Part shown: in pieces, positions 51,135 through 59,945 of the stretch
Numbering within the stretch: position 1 is the stretch's first letter
How the letters are laid out: every line of letters begins with the position of its first letter
Assembly (NCBI GenBank): GCA_028824685.1
Contig: JAPPCZ010000047.1
Location: 1-64,000, forward strand
DNA length: 64,000 nt
Source of the DNA: Candidatus Poribacteria bacterium
Lineage (GTDB): Bacteria; Poribacteria; WGA-4E; WGA-3G
Direction of reading: 5' to 3'
The notes under the pieces: generated by a model
The model's input: only the letters and a program-made list of their open reading frames with translations
What the model was told of the DNA's origin: nothing
Database searches by the model: none
Made by a program: the position numbers and the translations under genes

Positions 51135-51752
51135 ATGGCGCGCCAAGCGAAAAATGATTTATCGGCTACTGAAGACTCTTATTTAGCTACCCAAGCGAAA
51201 CAAGGTGATGAAGCTGCGTTTAGCCAGTTATTTGAGAAGCACTATAATTGGGTCTATAGTAAAGCTTATCGAATGCTGGGTGACCATCAGGATACTGAAG
51301 AGGTCAGTCTTGATGTTTTTACCAAAGTTTGGCAGAAACTTGATAAAGATAAATGGGACCCCGAAAAAGGTAGTTTCCAAGCATGGTTGAATATAGTAGC
51401 CCGCAATACAATTATTGATGCAATACGAAAAAGGGATCGGATACGAGAATCCCTTCTCACACTTGAAGAGCAAGATGATCTGCCGTTGAATGAGTACGAA
51501 GATGGACGGCCAGGACCTGACAAACATATAATAGCACAAGAAGCGCAGGAAATTTTAGAAAGTGCGCTTGAGCAGGTCACAAAGCCAAATCACCGCATTG
51601 CATGGATATTAAGACACCTTGAAGGGTGTAGTGTCGCCGAAATTTCACGCATTCTTAACAGGAAAGATGGAACTGTGAAAATATGGATTTTCCGGTGTAC
51701 ACAGGAACTGAGACAAATTTTAATTAATAAAGGTATTAGTTGGATTCAATAA
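51135..51752 (+). CDS. ECF-type sigma factor
   Basis: A 205-residue sigma factor. Region 2: AAFSQLFEKHYNWVYSKAYRMLGDHQDTEEVSLDVFTKVWQKL and WLNIVARNTIIDAIRKRDR; region 4: LEQVTKPNHRIAWILRHLEGCSVAEISRILNRKDGTVKIWIFR. It lacks the duplicated segment of the other ECF factor at 23979. AAAGGAGGG is the ribosome site. The partner gene at 51797 follows 44 bp later and is a candidate anti-sigma or phosphopeptide-sensing protein. Confidence 0.92.
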   Translation: MARQAKNDLSATEDSYLATQAKQGDEAAFSQLFEKHYNWVYSKAYRMLGDHQDTEEVSLDVFTKVWQKLDKDKWDPEKGSFQAWLNIVARNTIIDAIRKRDRIRESLLTLEEQDDLPLNEYEDGRPGPDKHIIAQEAQEILESALEQVTKPNHRIAWILRHLEGCSVAEISRILNRKDGTVKIWIFRCTQELRQILINKGISWIQ

Positions 51753-51796
51753 TTTATTTTATTTATATATTATCTACTAAAGATGGAGGATTACGA

Positions 51797-52438
51797 ATGC
51801 AGTTTTTTAGAAAAACTCCAAAGTCAGTTCGGTATACAGATACCGATGTTAAAGAAGCAGATATTTTAGAAGCCTATACGTGTTGGTTGAAAAACGAAAA
51901 ACTCAGCCGCAAACAGAAAAGTCTTCTAAAAAATATTCAGGAATCAGGTCACTTCCATAAGACAAAAGACTTGATAGATTTCGCACATTATCGTTTTCAG
52001 GAAACAGAAAGCGTTACGCCTCACCCAGGTTCGAAGGAACGTGTCGCTGAAAAACTTATGAAAGCGATCAGGAGTGAAACACAGGAAACTACGCAAGAGG
52101 TGCCTGTTACGCTTAATCCGCAGGCAGCTTATAGTCCGCAAGCGATGGGGAATGTAGATACTGATGTTTTTCCAGTGTCACCAACACCTCCGACTGAAGG
52201 AGAATTGGAAAGCTGGCAGGATCCTGAAGACGCTAAAAATACTGATTCCCGAACTCTGGCCCATCTGAATCTCGCTTTTGAGATGCAGGATAATGACGTT
52301 TCTGTTACAGATATGGGAAGTTCAACGCCTACGTATGTTGAAGGCGTTCGCATTAAAGATTCTGCTCCTATTCAAGAAGGTGCAGAGTTTAAGTGTGGAG
52401 ATGTCACTTTTCAGGTCGTTGAGATTGAAAAATCTTAA
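51797..52438 (+). CDS. Sigma-associated protein with FHA-like C-terminus
   Basis: A 213-residue protein. Residues 1-80 are helical and charged (EADILEAYTCWLKNEKLSRKQKSLLKNIQ). The middle is a P/T/E-rich linker. The C-terminus resembles half an FHA domain: LNLAFEMQDNDVSVTDMGSSTPTYVEGVRIKDSAPIQEGAEFKCGDVTFQVVEI, with DxGSxx(T) followed by V-G-x-R-I and a final GD-x-x-F-Q-V. The usual N-terminal FHA strands with the RSH motif are missing, so phosphothreonine binding is uncertain. GGAGGA lies 6 nt before the ATG. It is probably co-expressed with the sigma factor, where it could act as its regulator; no zinc-binding anti-sigma motif is present. Confidence 0.65.
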   Translation: MQFFRKTPKSVRYTDTDVKEADILEAYTCWLKNEKLSRKQKSLLKNIQESGHFHKTKDLIDFAHYRFQETESVTPHPGSKERVAEKLMKAIRSETQETTQEVPVTLNPQAAYSPQAMGNVDTDVFPVSPTPPTEGELESWQDPEDAKNTDSRTLAHLNLAFEMQDNDVSVTDMGSSTPTYVEGVRIKDSAPIQEGAEFKCGDVTFQVVEIEKS

Positions 52439-52559
52439 CTATCAAGAGAAAGAGGGAAGTAGCTGCTAAATCTACAATTAGGTTTCATAATATATTTAGT
52501 ACAGATACATGTGGTTTACTTCCCTTTCATTCCCACCTAACCAAAAAAAATAAGAATCC

Positions 52560-53567
52560 GTGCGTGATCCTTCTTTGATCGCCTTATCCTATTTTCAGCA
52601 GGCAACATCTTGTTATCAACAAGCCCGTTACGTAGAATCCATTCAGCACTACTTGTCGGGTTTAAGATATGACCAGAGCCGTTACCATGTTTATGCTGAT
52701 CTTGCTAAAGCCTACGAAATGGTTGGAAAATGGGAACAAGCATTGGCATACTTAGATACCGCACTTCAGTTATGCCCTGACTCGCCGACAGTGCTCAGAC
52801 GCAAAGCACGCATCAATGAAGAAAAAGCGTACTATCAATCCATAATTCGCGAGAGCCAATTAGTGGATGAACCTCCCTCAAATTTCTCACCAATACTCGA
52901 ATCGAAGAATTTACCCCAACCCCAGAATATTGTAGAACACCCGTTTTTCATACTGACTGTTCAGCCAGTTGTAGCGCCAAAAACACTTTGGTATATCTGT
53001 CAACTCATTGAAAAAACATATAACGAAGTCGGAACCCAACTTGATTGTTTTCCATCAGATCAAATATCTATCTCAATCATAAATACACATGATGTCCTGA
53101 TGCCAACGCATGTTCCGAAATGGGCGGCTGGCCAGTACGATGGGCAAATTCAGCTTAATTATTGTGCTGATGGCGAACCAGAACTCGGTGTTTTGTACAC
53201 CCTTATTCGGCATGAGTGGACACATCTGTTGGTTGATCTGATAACACACGGGAATTGTCCAATTTGGCTAAATGAGGGGCTTGCACAAACGGTTGCGCGT
53301 CCGTTGTTATCCTTTGAGAGACTTGCGCTGCAGCAGGCAGACGAAAAAGGCACTTTACCAACGTTGTTAGAACTCAGCCAACCGTTTAGTCAACTCTCCA
53401 CCTCAGAGCGAAAAATTGCCTATCTCCATTCTGCAGCAATTGTTGCTACCTTAATTGATGAGGGTGGATACCCTTCTATCCGACAACTCCTCTGTCTTTT
53501 AGGAAACGGCACTCCGATTGAAACTGCAATGCGACAAACATACAAAGAGAACGTAATACCAAATTAA
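52560..53567 (+). CDS. TPR-gluzincin protease-like protein
   Basis: A 335-residue protein. Residues 5-80 are TPR-like (YFQQATSCYQQARYVESIQHYLSGLRYD; KWEQALAYLDTALQLCPDSP). The second half is a metalloprotease-like domain: RHEWTHLLV (HExxH at 218-222) and NEGLA (E239), the gluzincin arrangement with a third ligand ~17 residues later. There is no signal peptide, so it is cytosolic or attached through its TPR. It appears to begin at GTG 52560 without a clear ribosome site. It is the third gene downstream of the ECF sigma factor. Confidence 0.8.
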   Translation: MRDPSLIALSYFQQATSCYQQARYVESIQHYLSGLRYDQSRYHVYADLAKAYEMVGKWEQALAYLDTALQLCPDSPTVLRRKARINEEKAYYQSIIRESQLVDEPPSNFSPILESKNLPQPQNIVEHPFFILTVQPVVAPKTLWYICQLIEKTYNEVGTQLDCFPSDQISISIINTHDVLMPTHVPKWAAGQYDGQIQLNYCADGEPELGVLYTLIRHEWTHLLVDLITHGNCPIWLNEGLAQTVARPLLSFERLALQQADEKGTLPTLLELSQPFSQLSTSERKIAYLHSAAIVATLIDEGGYPSIRQLLCLLGNGTPIETAMRQTYKENVIPN

Positions 53568-53626
53568 CTATATCAAAAAGCACACCAAGTCTCTCTTAAC
53601 TTTTTACTGCTTCGTCAACATATTAT

Positions 53627-53736
53627 TGTAGGTCGCGATTCGGGGATCGCTCCTACTTATTCACTGCTTATGGTAGGAGGGAACTCCGATTCCCGACTCC
53701 TTCAAGATCCATCAAGTAGCATTTGACTAAGCACTA
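53627..53736. repeat. Composite REP-like repeat, reverse copy of 15951-16060
   Basis: tgtaggtcgcgattcgggga (53627-53646) is followed by gtaggagggaactccgattc (53673) and caagtagcatttgactaagc (ending 53736). The second part is the reverse complement of 15951-16014, and the first resembles 16028-16060. It sits upstream of the CvpA gene. Confidence 0.7.
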
Positions 53737-53810
53737 CGTCCATAATCTTGAAACTTGCATAAACAATCAATATTTACATCACATGCTTACTTGATGCATT
53801 GTACCTCACT

Positions 53811-54305
53811 ATGACCATATTAGATATTGTCATCCTCATCATCGTTGGGATAGCTGGGTTTAGTTGCTACAAGGCAGGTTTTACTCGCAGTGTATGGGGT
53901 ATTTTTGCCATCGGTGCTGGACTCATCGTCGCGAGTCAATTGTGGCAGCTCCTTGCTATTCCTATCCAAAAACTTATCCCAAATGAAGAAATCGCAAAAT
54001 GGATCAGTGTTATTGTCTTGATAGTTATTACATCCATTGTAACCGACATGGTATTTGAACAAATCCATCAAATTTTTGAGAAAGGCATTTTGGGATGGCT
54101 CAATAGCCTGCTCGGTTTAGCGATAGGTATCGCTTCAAGCGTCCTTATAATTGCGCTTCTTCTTCATTTCCTTAATCCTTACTTGGGCGATTTCTTCAAA
54201 GACGAAATTAATAACTCGCTTTTCGCTTCCCGTTTGATGGAATTCGGCGACGAAGTTTGGGCATTTGGAAAAGAGAATGTCAAGAAACATCTTGAAACAG
54301 AATAA
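53811..54305 (+). CDS. CvpA-family inner-membrane protein
   Basis: A 164-residue protein with four transmembrane helices: ILDIVILIIVGIAGFSCYKAG, WGIFAIGAGLIVASQLWQLL, WISVIVLIVITSIVTDMVF and LNSLLGLAIGIASSVLIIALLL. The GFxRS turn after helix 1 is typical for CvpA, needed for colicin V production in E. coli and linked to envelope integrity. A TTG start at 53799 adds four residues; 53811 is used as the first ATG. Confidence 0.85.
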   Translation: MTILDIVILIIVGIAGFSCYKAGFTRSVWGIFAIGAGLIVASQLWQLLAIPIQKLIPNEEIAKWISVIVLIVITSIVTDMVFEQIHQIFEKGILGWLNSLLGLAIGIASSVLIIALLLHFLNPYLGDFFKDEINNSLFASRLMEFGDEVWAFGKENVKKHLETE

Positions 54306-54426
54306 CACTTAAGATAGGGGGCTGACTAAGTGCGTCTTCACTATCCAAACTCAAGCAGCTACCTATAAGATTTTAGACACACAGACTTCATTTTAATAGA
54401 AGACCGTTCATTATTAATGAAATGTC

Positions 54427-54482
54427 GTAGCGCAAACTTTCAGTTTGCGTCCTGATATGCACAAACCGAAAGTTTGTGCTAC
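54427..54482. repeat. Paired hairpin repeat
   Basis: cgcaaact-ttc-agtttgcg (54431-54449) and cacaaac-cgaaa-gtttgtg (54460-54478), bounded by gtag and ctac, form a two-hairpin REP-like doublet between the convergent CvpA and SGNH genes. Confidence 0.75.
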
Positions 54483-54521
54483 ATAAGTGGCAACTTAGGT
54501 TATCCTAATCAACTTGAAGAA

Positions 54522-55157
54522 CTACCAACCCGCCAGTTTCAAGAATTCCAATGCCATCAAGGTATGTCCCTCTGCATTCGGATGAACGCCATCTTGTGTT
54601 GTCCATAATGCCCCAGGCCTCGCGGCAACTGCATTATCAAACGCATCATTCGTCTGAATTAATCGTGCATCAAAATCGTCAGCAAGTTTATGGATACTTG
54701 CGTTGTAAGCATCTACTGCTAAAGGACGCGGATTTTCAACATCTTCTTCAATATAGAAAATTTCAAATAGGAAAAGCGGTGCTTCCAACTCATCTTTCAC
54801 GCGTGTGAGGATTCTCCGATAGTACGCTTCCCACTTTGGTAGATAGACTTCGTTTGAAATGCCTTCTCCAAGCTGACGACTGGCATTATTGATACCAATT
54901 TTCACCGAAAGCCAATCCGGTTTTTCATCAATTACATCGGTATCCCAACGGTTTTCTAAACCTTCAACAATATCCCCACCAATCCCTTTGTTGACATAAG
55001 CGATATCGCGTTCAGGGTATTTAGCGGTAATCAGTTCAGTTACTTTGCGGACATACCCATGCCCTAAAGGTGCGTGATCACCTCGCCTGCCACAATCCGT
55101 GATACTATCTCCAATGAAAAGCACCTTTTCTCCAGATTGAAATAATAAATTACTCAC
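54522..55157 (-). CDS. SGNH/GDSL hydrolase
   Basis: A 211-residue esterase-fold hydrolase. Blocks: I GEKVLFIGDSITDCGR (nucleophile Ser), II NKGIGGDIV, III KIGINNAS (normally GxND, here GINN), and V DGVHPNAEGH with the catalytic Asp-His. Such enzymes act as acyl or acetyl esterases on lipids or polysaccharides. There is no signal peptide. GTG at 55157 with AAGGAG nearby is the start. It is convergent with CvpA and divergent from thiE. Confidence 0.88.
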   Translation of the reverse strand: MSNLLFQSGEKVLFIGDSITDCGRRGDHAPLGHGYVRKVTELITAKYPERDIAYVNKGIGGDIVEGLENRWDTDVIDEKPDWLSVKIGINNASRQLGEGISNEVYLPKWEAYYRRILTRVKDELEAPLFLFEIFYIEEDVENPRPLAVDAYNASIHKLADDFDARLIQTNDAFDNAVAARPGALWTTQDGVHPNAEGHTLMALEFLKLAGW

Positions 55158-55270
55158 AAACTATCTCCTTTATGTGATATACTAATATTGGACATTTTGA
55201 TTTATGTTTACGTCGTTGCTTAAGATTTGACGTTCCAATTAACTTACCACATTTTCAACAGAATGCCAAC

Positions 55271-55906
55271 ATGAAAAACATCGGAGTTCTTCACGTCATT
55301 ACGGATACAACACTTCAATCTCGATTTACACATCCGCAAGTGGCAAAACTTGCAATTCAAGGCGGTGCAGATACCGTCCAATTTCGACACAAAAACGGTA
55401 CAACACGTGAATTGATAGAGATAGCACAACAGATGCAAACAGTATGCATGCAGCACGGGGTGCCATTAATTGTGAACGATAGAGCAGATATTGCGCTGGC
55501 TGTTGGTGCAGCGGGAACACATTTTGGGCAAGACGATATGCCTGTCGGTATCGGAAGGAAGATTCTTTCTCCAGAAACCATTATCGGCGCGTCGGCACGA
55601 ACAGAAGAAAAGATACTTGAGGCTATTTCTGAAGGCGCAGACTACATAGGGTTTGGACCTATCTATCAGACCTCTTCTAAATCGGATGCAGAAAAACCAA
55701 AGGGATTAGAACGATTGCGTCGAATGTGTGAAATCGCGAAATGTCCCGTGATTGCTATTGGCGGAATTACATTACAAACCGCGGCAGAGGTAATAAAAGC
55801 AGGCGCACACGGAATCGCTGTCATTTCTGCTGTGTGTGCACAGCCAGACCCGCTCGCAGCAACGCAAAATCTTATACGAGAGATTCAGCAAGCAAAACAT
55901 GCATAA
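55271..55906 (+). CDS. thiE: Thiamine phosphate synthase
   Basis: A 211-residue TIM-barrel enzyme that condenses HMP pyrophosphate and THZ phosphate into thiamine phosphate. Visible: VLHVITDTTL, GGADTVQFRHKNGT (normally LQLRDK/LREK; the last strand has FRHKNGT), VNDRADIALAVGAAGTHFGQDDMP, IIGASARTEE, and GADYIGFGPIYQTSSKSDAEKPKGLERL with the phosphate loop VIAIGGITLQTAAEVI. No TPP riboswitch was identified upstream. It is a close fit in length. Confidence 0.93.
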   Translation: MKNIGVLHVITDTTLQSRFTHPQVAKLAIQGGADTVQFRHKNGTTRELIEIAQQMQTVCMQHGVPLIVNDRADIALAVGAAGTHFGQDDMPVGIGRKILSPETIIGASARTEEKILEAISEGADYIGFGPIYQTSSKSDAEKPKGLERLRRMCEIAKCPVIAIGGITLQTAAEVIKAGAHGIAVISAVCAQPDPLAATQNLIREIQQAKHA

Positions 55907-55932
55907 AAAACTGTTCATGGAATAGACAGAAT

Positions 55933-57423
55933 ATGAGTGAATACAGTCAAACTCATGAATCTGACAATCTTAAAAGTGAATTGCTGCCAAAAGAATTCAG
56001 GGAAGTTGATCAGGTTTATGAACCGGATTTTGAAAAAATTGATGAAGATTTTGTGCAAAAATTATGGAATGGGCAACGTTTTTTTCGCTCTAATCTGAGG
56101 TCAATTGGCGGCAGAGAAATTCGTGTGTTAAAACCCGGTGTCTGGAACCGTGAAGAAGGTCCCGATTTTATGCACGCTGAGATTGAGATTAACGGCAAAT
56201 TACATGTCGGTGATGTTGAAATCCATGTCAAATCTTCCGAATGGTACGCACATAAACATCATCTGAATTCAAGATATAACCGTGTTGTGCTCCATGTGGT
56301 TTTCTTCAACGACGACTTCAACCTCCGCACACGACTCCAGAACGGCAAACGGATTCCAACCCTTGAACTTCTCAAATGGATTGATGCGCCTATCGGAGAC
56401 CTATTTGACGAAGCGACACAGACAGAAACAGACGCATCCAATTTTTGCCGAGTAACAGGAAACCGATTAAACATAAATAACCTTAAGAACGTTTTCGAGT
56501 CATTAGGAACAGAACGGTTTTTAGAAAAAGCCGATGCTGTCCGTCTATTAAGAACACGACTCAATTTTGAGCAAATCCTCTATGAAGGCATTATGGAAGC
56601 GTTGGGGTATTCGCAAAATAGCAAGCCTTTGCGTGAGTTAGCGCAACGTGTGCCTTTTGCCGATTTCGATCATAAGTCCGAACACGAAATTCAAGCCATC
56701 CTTTTTGGTGTTGCTGGTCTGTTACCATCACAATCAGATAAACCGCTGTCTAATCAGGAAATGGATGAACCGTTAATTGTCGCATTAGAGACATTATGGG
56801 AAGCTTCTGAACACGCTAAGCGTCCAGACCGCATGATAGCATCGCAGTGGCGTTTTGGAAGAATACGTCCATATAACTATCCTACACGACGCATTGCAGC
56901 AATAAGCCAGTTAATCTATCATTGCAAGGGAAGTCTGATGATGTACTTCTTGCCTGCATGTGAAAGCGCTGCAACTCTAAACACACCTAAAATGCTGCGA
57001 ACTATCAGGAATAAACTTCTTAATCTCTTGATGCTTGAACCTATCGGTTACTGGGAAACACACTCCAATTTTGGAAAAGGAGGCACTAACAAAGCAAAAC
57101 TCATCGGGGAATCAAGAGCATTAGACATCATGGTGAATAAAATCCTGCCTGTTGCGTATATTTGGGCAGTTGAATCGGAAAGTAGGAAATTACAGGACGC
57201 TATTCTGGAACTTTACAGTGCCTATACGAAGTTGCAGGAAAACAGCATTATTCGTCAGGTTGACAAACAAGTTTTTTCAAATGCACAACCGATGCGTCTG
57301 ATAAAACCTACTGCTAAAATACAGCAGGGAATGATGCGACTTTACAAAAACTATTGTGCCGATCAACTTTGTGATTTATGTCCTATTTTTGAGCATAACG
57401 CAGTTTTGCTAAAGGAAAGTTAA
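55933..57423 (+). CDS. DUF2851-family protein
   Basis: A 496-residue protein of the DUF2851 family, widespread in Bacteroidota and related lineages. The diagnostic block is GREIRVLKPGVWNREEGPDFMHAEIEINGKLHVGDVEIHVKSSEW followed by HKHHLNSRYNRVVLHVVFF. PDF and VEIHVK are placed as in PD-(D/E)XK nucleases, which suggests but does not prove nuclease activity. The ATG at 55933 is preferred; the frame is open further upstream only by overlap with thiE. It ends with a CADQLCDLCPIF cysteine cluster and is followed 1 nt later by the next gene. Confidence 0.8.
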   Translation: MSEYSQTHESDNLKSELLPKEFREVDQVYEPDFEKIDEDFVQKLWNGQRFFRSNLRSIGGREIRVLKPGVWNREEGPDFMHAEIEINGKLHVGDVEIHVKSSEWYAHKHHLNSRYNRVVLHVVFFNDDFNLRTRLQNGKRIPTLELLKWIDAPIGDLFDEATQTETDASNFCRVTGNRLNINNLKNVFESLGTERFLEKADAVRLLRTRLNFEQILYEGIMEALGYSQNSKPLRELAQRVPFADFDHKSEHEIQAILFGVAGLLPSQSDKPLSNQEMDEPLIVALETLWEASEHAKRPDRMIASQWRFGRIRPYNYPTRRIAAISQLIYHCKGSLMMYFLPACESAATLNTPKMLRTIRNKLLNLLMLEPIGYWETHSNFGKGGTNKAKLIGESRALDIMVNKILPVAYIWAVESESRKLQDAILELYSAYTKLQENSIIRQVDKQVFSNAQPMRLIKPTAKIQQGMMRLYKNYCADQLCDLCPIFEHNAVLLKES

Positions 57424-57424
57424 A

Positions 57425-58222
57425 ATGGATTCAAAGGCTTCTCCGCTAACCGATGAATCTTATTGGACAACACTCTGGGATGGACACCAGCATAAGGTGC
57501 GGCATCTCAGGTGGGCTTATGTTGCAAACCGTCAACTTGCCAAGTTGTTTTATCGTGCCCTTGCCAACTTTAACCATCCGACACTGATTGAACTTGGATG
57601 TGCAGATTCGCTGTGGTTGCCATATCTCGCAAAAAATTATGATTGTGAATGCTACGGAATAGATTTTTCGGAATTGGGGTGTCAACTTGCAAAACGTAAT
57701 CTCGCCCTTGCAGGCGCGGAAGGCACGATTCTATGTGAGGATATTTTCACTTACACCAAAACACACATAGCCAAGTTTGATTTTGTCTATTCAATGGGGT
57801 TGATTGAACATTTCACCTCGCCGCAAGCGGTTTTAGAAGAGATGTACAGTCTGCTAAAACCAGGAGGAACGATGCTTACAATAATCCCAAACCTACGCGG
57901 CATGTATACACCGATAGCCCGAATTGCGAGCCCAAAACTTCTTGCTACACACCAAAATATTTCTCCAACAACGCTTGCAAAGTTGTTGCGAAATGTTGGT
58001 TTTCACGTTACAGAATTTGGATACACAGGCGGTCCTTTAAAGTTGAGTGTCGTTGATTATTCACCGTGGCGCGCTGTGATTGGCAAATGGGGACACGAAG
58101 TACTATGCAAATGTGTCAACCTAACAGATATTGTGGTCGGAAATTTTCTGGCAGCGCTCCGCATCCCAAACCAGCAATTAACATCGCCTTATGTATATGC
58201 GTTATGTGCAAAATCAAAATAA
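57425..58222 (+). CDS. Class I SAM-dependent methyltransferase
   Basis: A 265-residue methyltransferase: LIELGCADSLWLPYLAKN (motif I, E-L-G-C-A-x-S), YGIDFSELGCQLAKRN, LCEDIF, and FDFVYSMGLIEHFTSPQAVLEEMYSLLKPGGTMLTIIPN. A ~100-residue C-terminal region continues after it. The stop of the DUF2851 gene and this ATG are one base apart (TAAAATG), so they are co-translated. The substrate is unknown. Confidence 0.85.
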   Translation: MDSKASPLTDESYWTTLWDGHQHKVRHLRWAYVANRQLAKLFYRALANFNHPTLIELGCADSLWLPYLAKNYDCECYGIDFSELGCQLAKRNLALAGAEGTILCEDIFTYTKTHIAKFDFVYSMGLIEHFTSPQAVLEEMYSLLKPGGTMLTIIPNLRGMYTPIARIASPKLLATHQNISPTTLAKLLRNVGFHVTEFGYTGGPLKLSVVDYSPWRAVIGKWGHEVLCKCVNLTDIVVGNFLAALRIPNQQLTSPYVYALCAKSK

Positions 58223-58255
58223 GCAATCTTTAATCTCTTGTTTTTGGCATTTGCC

Positions 58256-58832
58256 CAGGGTATTCAGTTTTAAAAATAATCGGTTAATAGATTTTACTGT
58301 GAGTTTATCTTGTAGGTCGGGTAGAGCGCAGCGAAACCCGACACGTTTGATTCATGTCGGGTTTCGCTGCGCTCTACCCATAGGTGTCAACTTAAGCAAA
58401 CGTTTATGTTTTTATGAGTGCTTCTTAACCCTTATGGTAATTGAAACTGTCCATATTTAGTCCCGCTGAATGCCTAAATGGCATTCATAGCGTTGATTTG
58501 GTAGGGACGCAATGTTTATAGAAAAGATGTAGACCACCCCTCTTGAGTTCCGTAGGAACGACATATTTATCGCAAGCGATTCGCACACACATACCACCCC
58601 TACGGGGTTCAAGTGCTGAATGACATTATATCTATAAACATATCGTCCCTACGGGACTAAAGAAGGTTTCCCATATTGGAAAACCCTTAAGTTGACACCC
58701 GGGGAATGCCTAATGGCATTCATACCGTTGATTTACGGGTTTCGCTTCGCTCTACCCGACCTACAATGCTATTATAACATATTAACATTTGTGATAAAAT
58801 ATAGCAGAAAAGCCGAAAACTGAATAACCCTG
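58256..58832. mobile_element. Miniature inverted-repeat element, family 1, copy C (composite)
   Basis: Left end CAGGGTATTCAGTTTT (58256-58271) and right end AAAACTGAATAACCCTG (58816-58832) match copies A and B. The 9-bp flanks gcatttgcc are identical on both sides (58247-58255 and 58833-58841), a target-site duplication. The 577-bp interior holds gtcgggtagagcgcagcgaa inverted repeats, gagttccgtaggaacgacat clusters and ggggaatgcctaatggcat, so other repeats are nested in it. It has no transposase gene. Confidence 0.85.
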
Positions 58833-58895
58833 GCATTTGCCAAAGAACTATCTCAAAAATCTGTAAACTGGTATAATGTCAATAAAGTAGAATTG

Positions 58896-58924
58896 TTGAC
58901 AGAAGATCATTAATTGTATATGTA
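58896..58924 (+). promoter_or_regulatory. Putative promoter of the second LamG gene
   Basis: TTGACA at 58896-58901 (perfect) and TATGTA at 58919-58924, 17 bp apart. The leader would be about 55 nt to the ATG at 58988. Confidence 0.5.
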
Positions 58925-58987
58925 CTATAGTAATTCAAATCTGGGAGCAAAACAGTCTCCCATAATTTAAGACAAGGAGAATATTAC

Positions 58988-59707
58988 ATGAAAACGCTGT
59001 GTGTTATAACAATTACATTGTTCTGTTTTTCTGTTGCTACAGCAAAAGAGACTTTCTTTTCTGCACTTGAAAGCAAAGCAGAAGTCGAAAAAGAGGGTGG
59101 TACAGTTGCAGGTGGTAATTTTGCACCAGGTAAATTTGGCAACGGGTTTGTCAGTGAAAAAGCCGGTGATGTTATCCACTTCCCTGTGGAAGATCGCTTT
59201 GTCAACCTTGATGAAGGCACAGTTGAGTTATGGGTGACAATGGGAATGGATGTCTCAACAGTTACAGGTGAGCTTTTTCTGTTCATGACTTATAAGCGTG
59301 GAACTGATGCAGTTTTCCTGCAATTTGACAAGGGTGGAAAAGCTCGTATGCGTATCAAGAGCGCGGGGAGTTGGTTCAACGCGGACAGTGGTGCACTTAA
59401 CTGGAAAAAAGGGGAACACCACCACATGGCTGGAACGTGGGGACCAGGTGGATTGAAACTCTATCTGGATGGTAAATTGGAAGCAGAACATGGTTCAAAA
59501 GCAGGGCCTAAAGTTTTCGCACAAACCTTTGAAATTAACAATGCTTCTCCTCCCGATCCCAAATTCCCAACGAATTGTGTCGTTGATGGACTTCGAATCT
59601 CTGATCATCAGAAGGACGTTGGTGAATTGGTGCTTGATGATCCCGCACCTGTTGAACCACTTGGGAAATTGGCGACAACTTGGGGACAACTCAAAACAGA
59701 AAAATAA
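58988..59707 (+). CDS. Secreted LamG-like jellyroll protein 2
   Basis: A 239-residue exported protein: signal peptide MKTLCVITITLFCFSVATA, then a LamG-like domain opening FFSALESKAEVEKEGG... GKFGNGFVSEKAGDVIHFPVEDRFVNLDEGTVELWVTMG and including KKGEHHHMAGTWGPGGLKLYLDGKLE and CVVDGLRISD. It ends LGKLATTWGQLKTEK, the same tail as the LamG protein at 1604-2395. CAAGGAG precedes the ATG. The ligand is unknown. Confidence 0.85.
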   Translation: MKTLCVITITLFCFSVATAKETFFSALESKAEVEKEGGTVAGGNFAPGKFGNGFVSEKAGDVIHFPVEDRFVNLDEGTVELWVTMGMDVSTVTGELFLFMTYKRGTDAVFLQFDKGGKARMRIKSAGSWFNADSGALNWKKGEHHHMAGTWGPGGLKLYLDGKLEAEHGSKAGPKVFAQTFEINNASPPDPKFPTNCVVDGLRISDHQKDVGELVLDDPAPVEPLGKLATTWGQLKTEK

Positions 59708-59711
59708 ATGG

Positions 59712-59734
59712 TAGGGTGGCTAAAGTCCACCCTA
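59712..59734. terminator. Possible terminator hairpin
   Basis: tagggtgg (59712-59719) pairs with ccacccta (59727-59734) around ctaaagt, five bases after the stop of the LamG gene. The T tract is poor, so it is a weak call. Confidence 0.4.
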
Positions 59735-59822
59735 TTCGCTTCTGTTAGTTGAACTATTCTGATCTCAATTTTCAGATAATACCATTTCTGAATGAAGGCA
59801 TTTCATTTACAAATTATGCGTT

Positions 59823-59852
59823 TGTAGTCGCGCAATTCATTGCGCCTCTTAC
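59823..59852. repeat. REP-like repeat tgtagtcgcgcaattcattg
   Basis: A reverse-complement relative of the gcgcaataaattgcgcgact repeat at 37327-37350. It lies between the LamG and sialidase genes. Confidence 0.5.
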
Positions 59853-59945
59853 ATTCTTCACTTCAGTGTAGAATTACAACCTCATAATGAACTTTTATTT
59901 TTTTTGAAACGGTATTGTTTTCATACAACTGAACCGAGGACTATA

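Noticed and set aside
55160..55270. TPP riboswitch before thiE
   Set aside because: The conserved CTGAGA and ACCTGATC-type segments are not present in the short upstream region.
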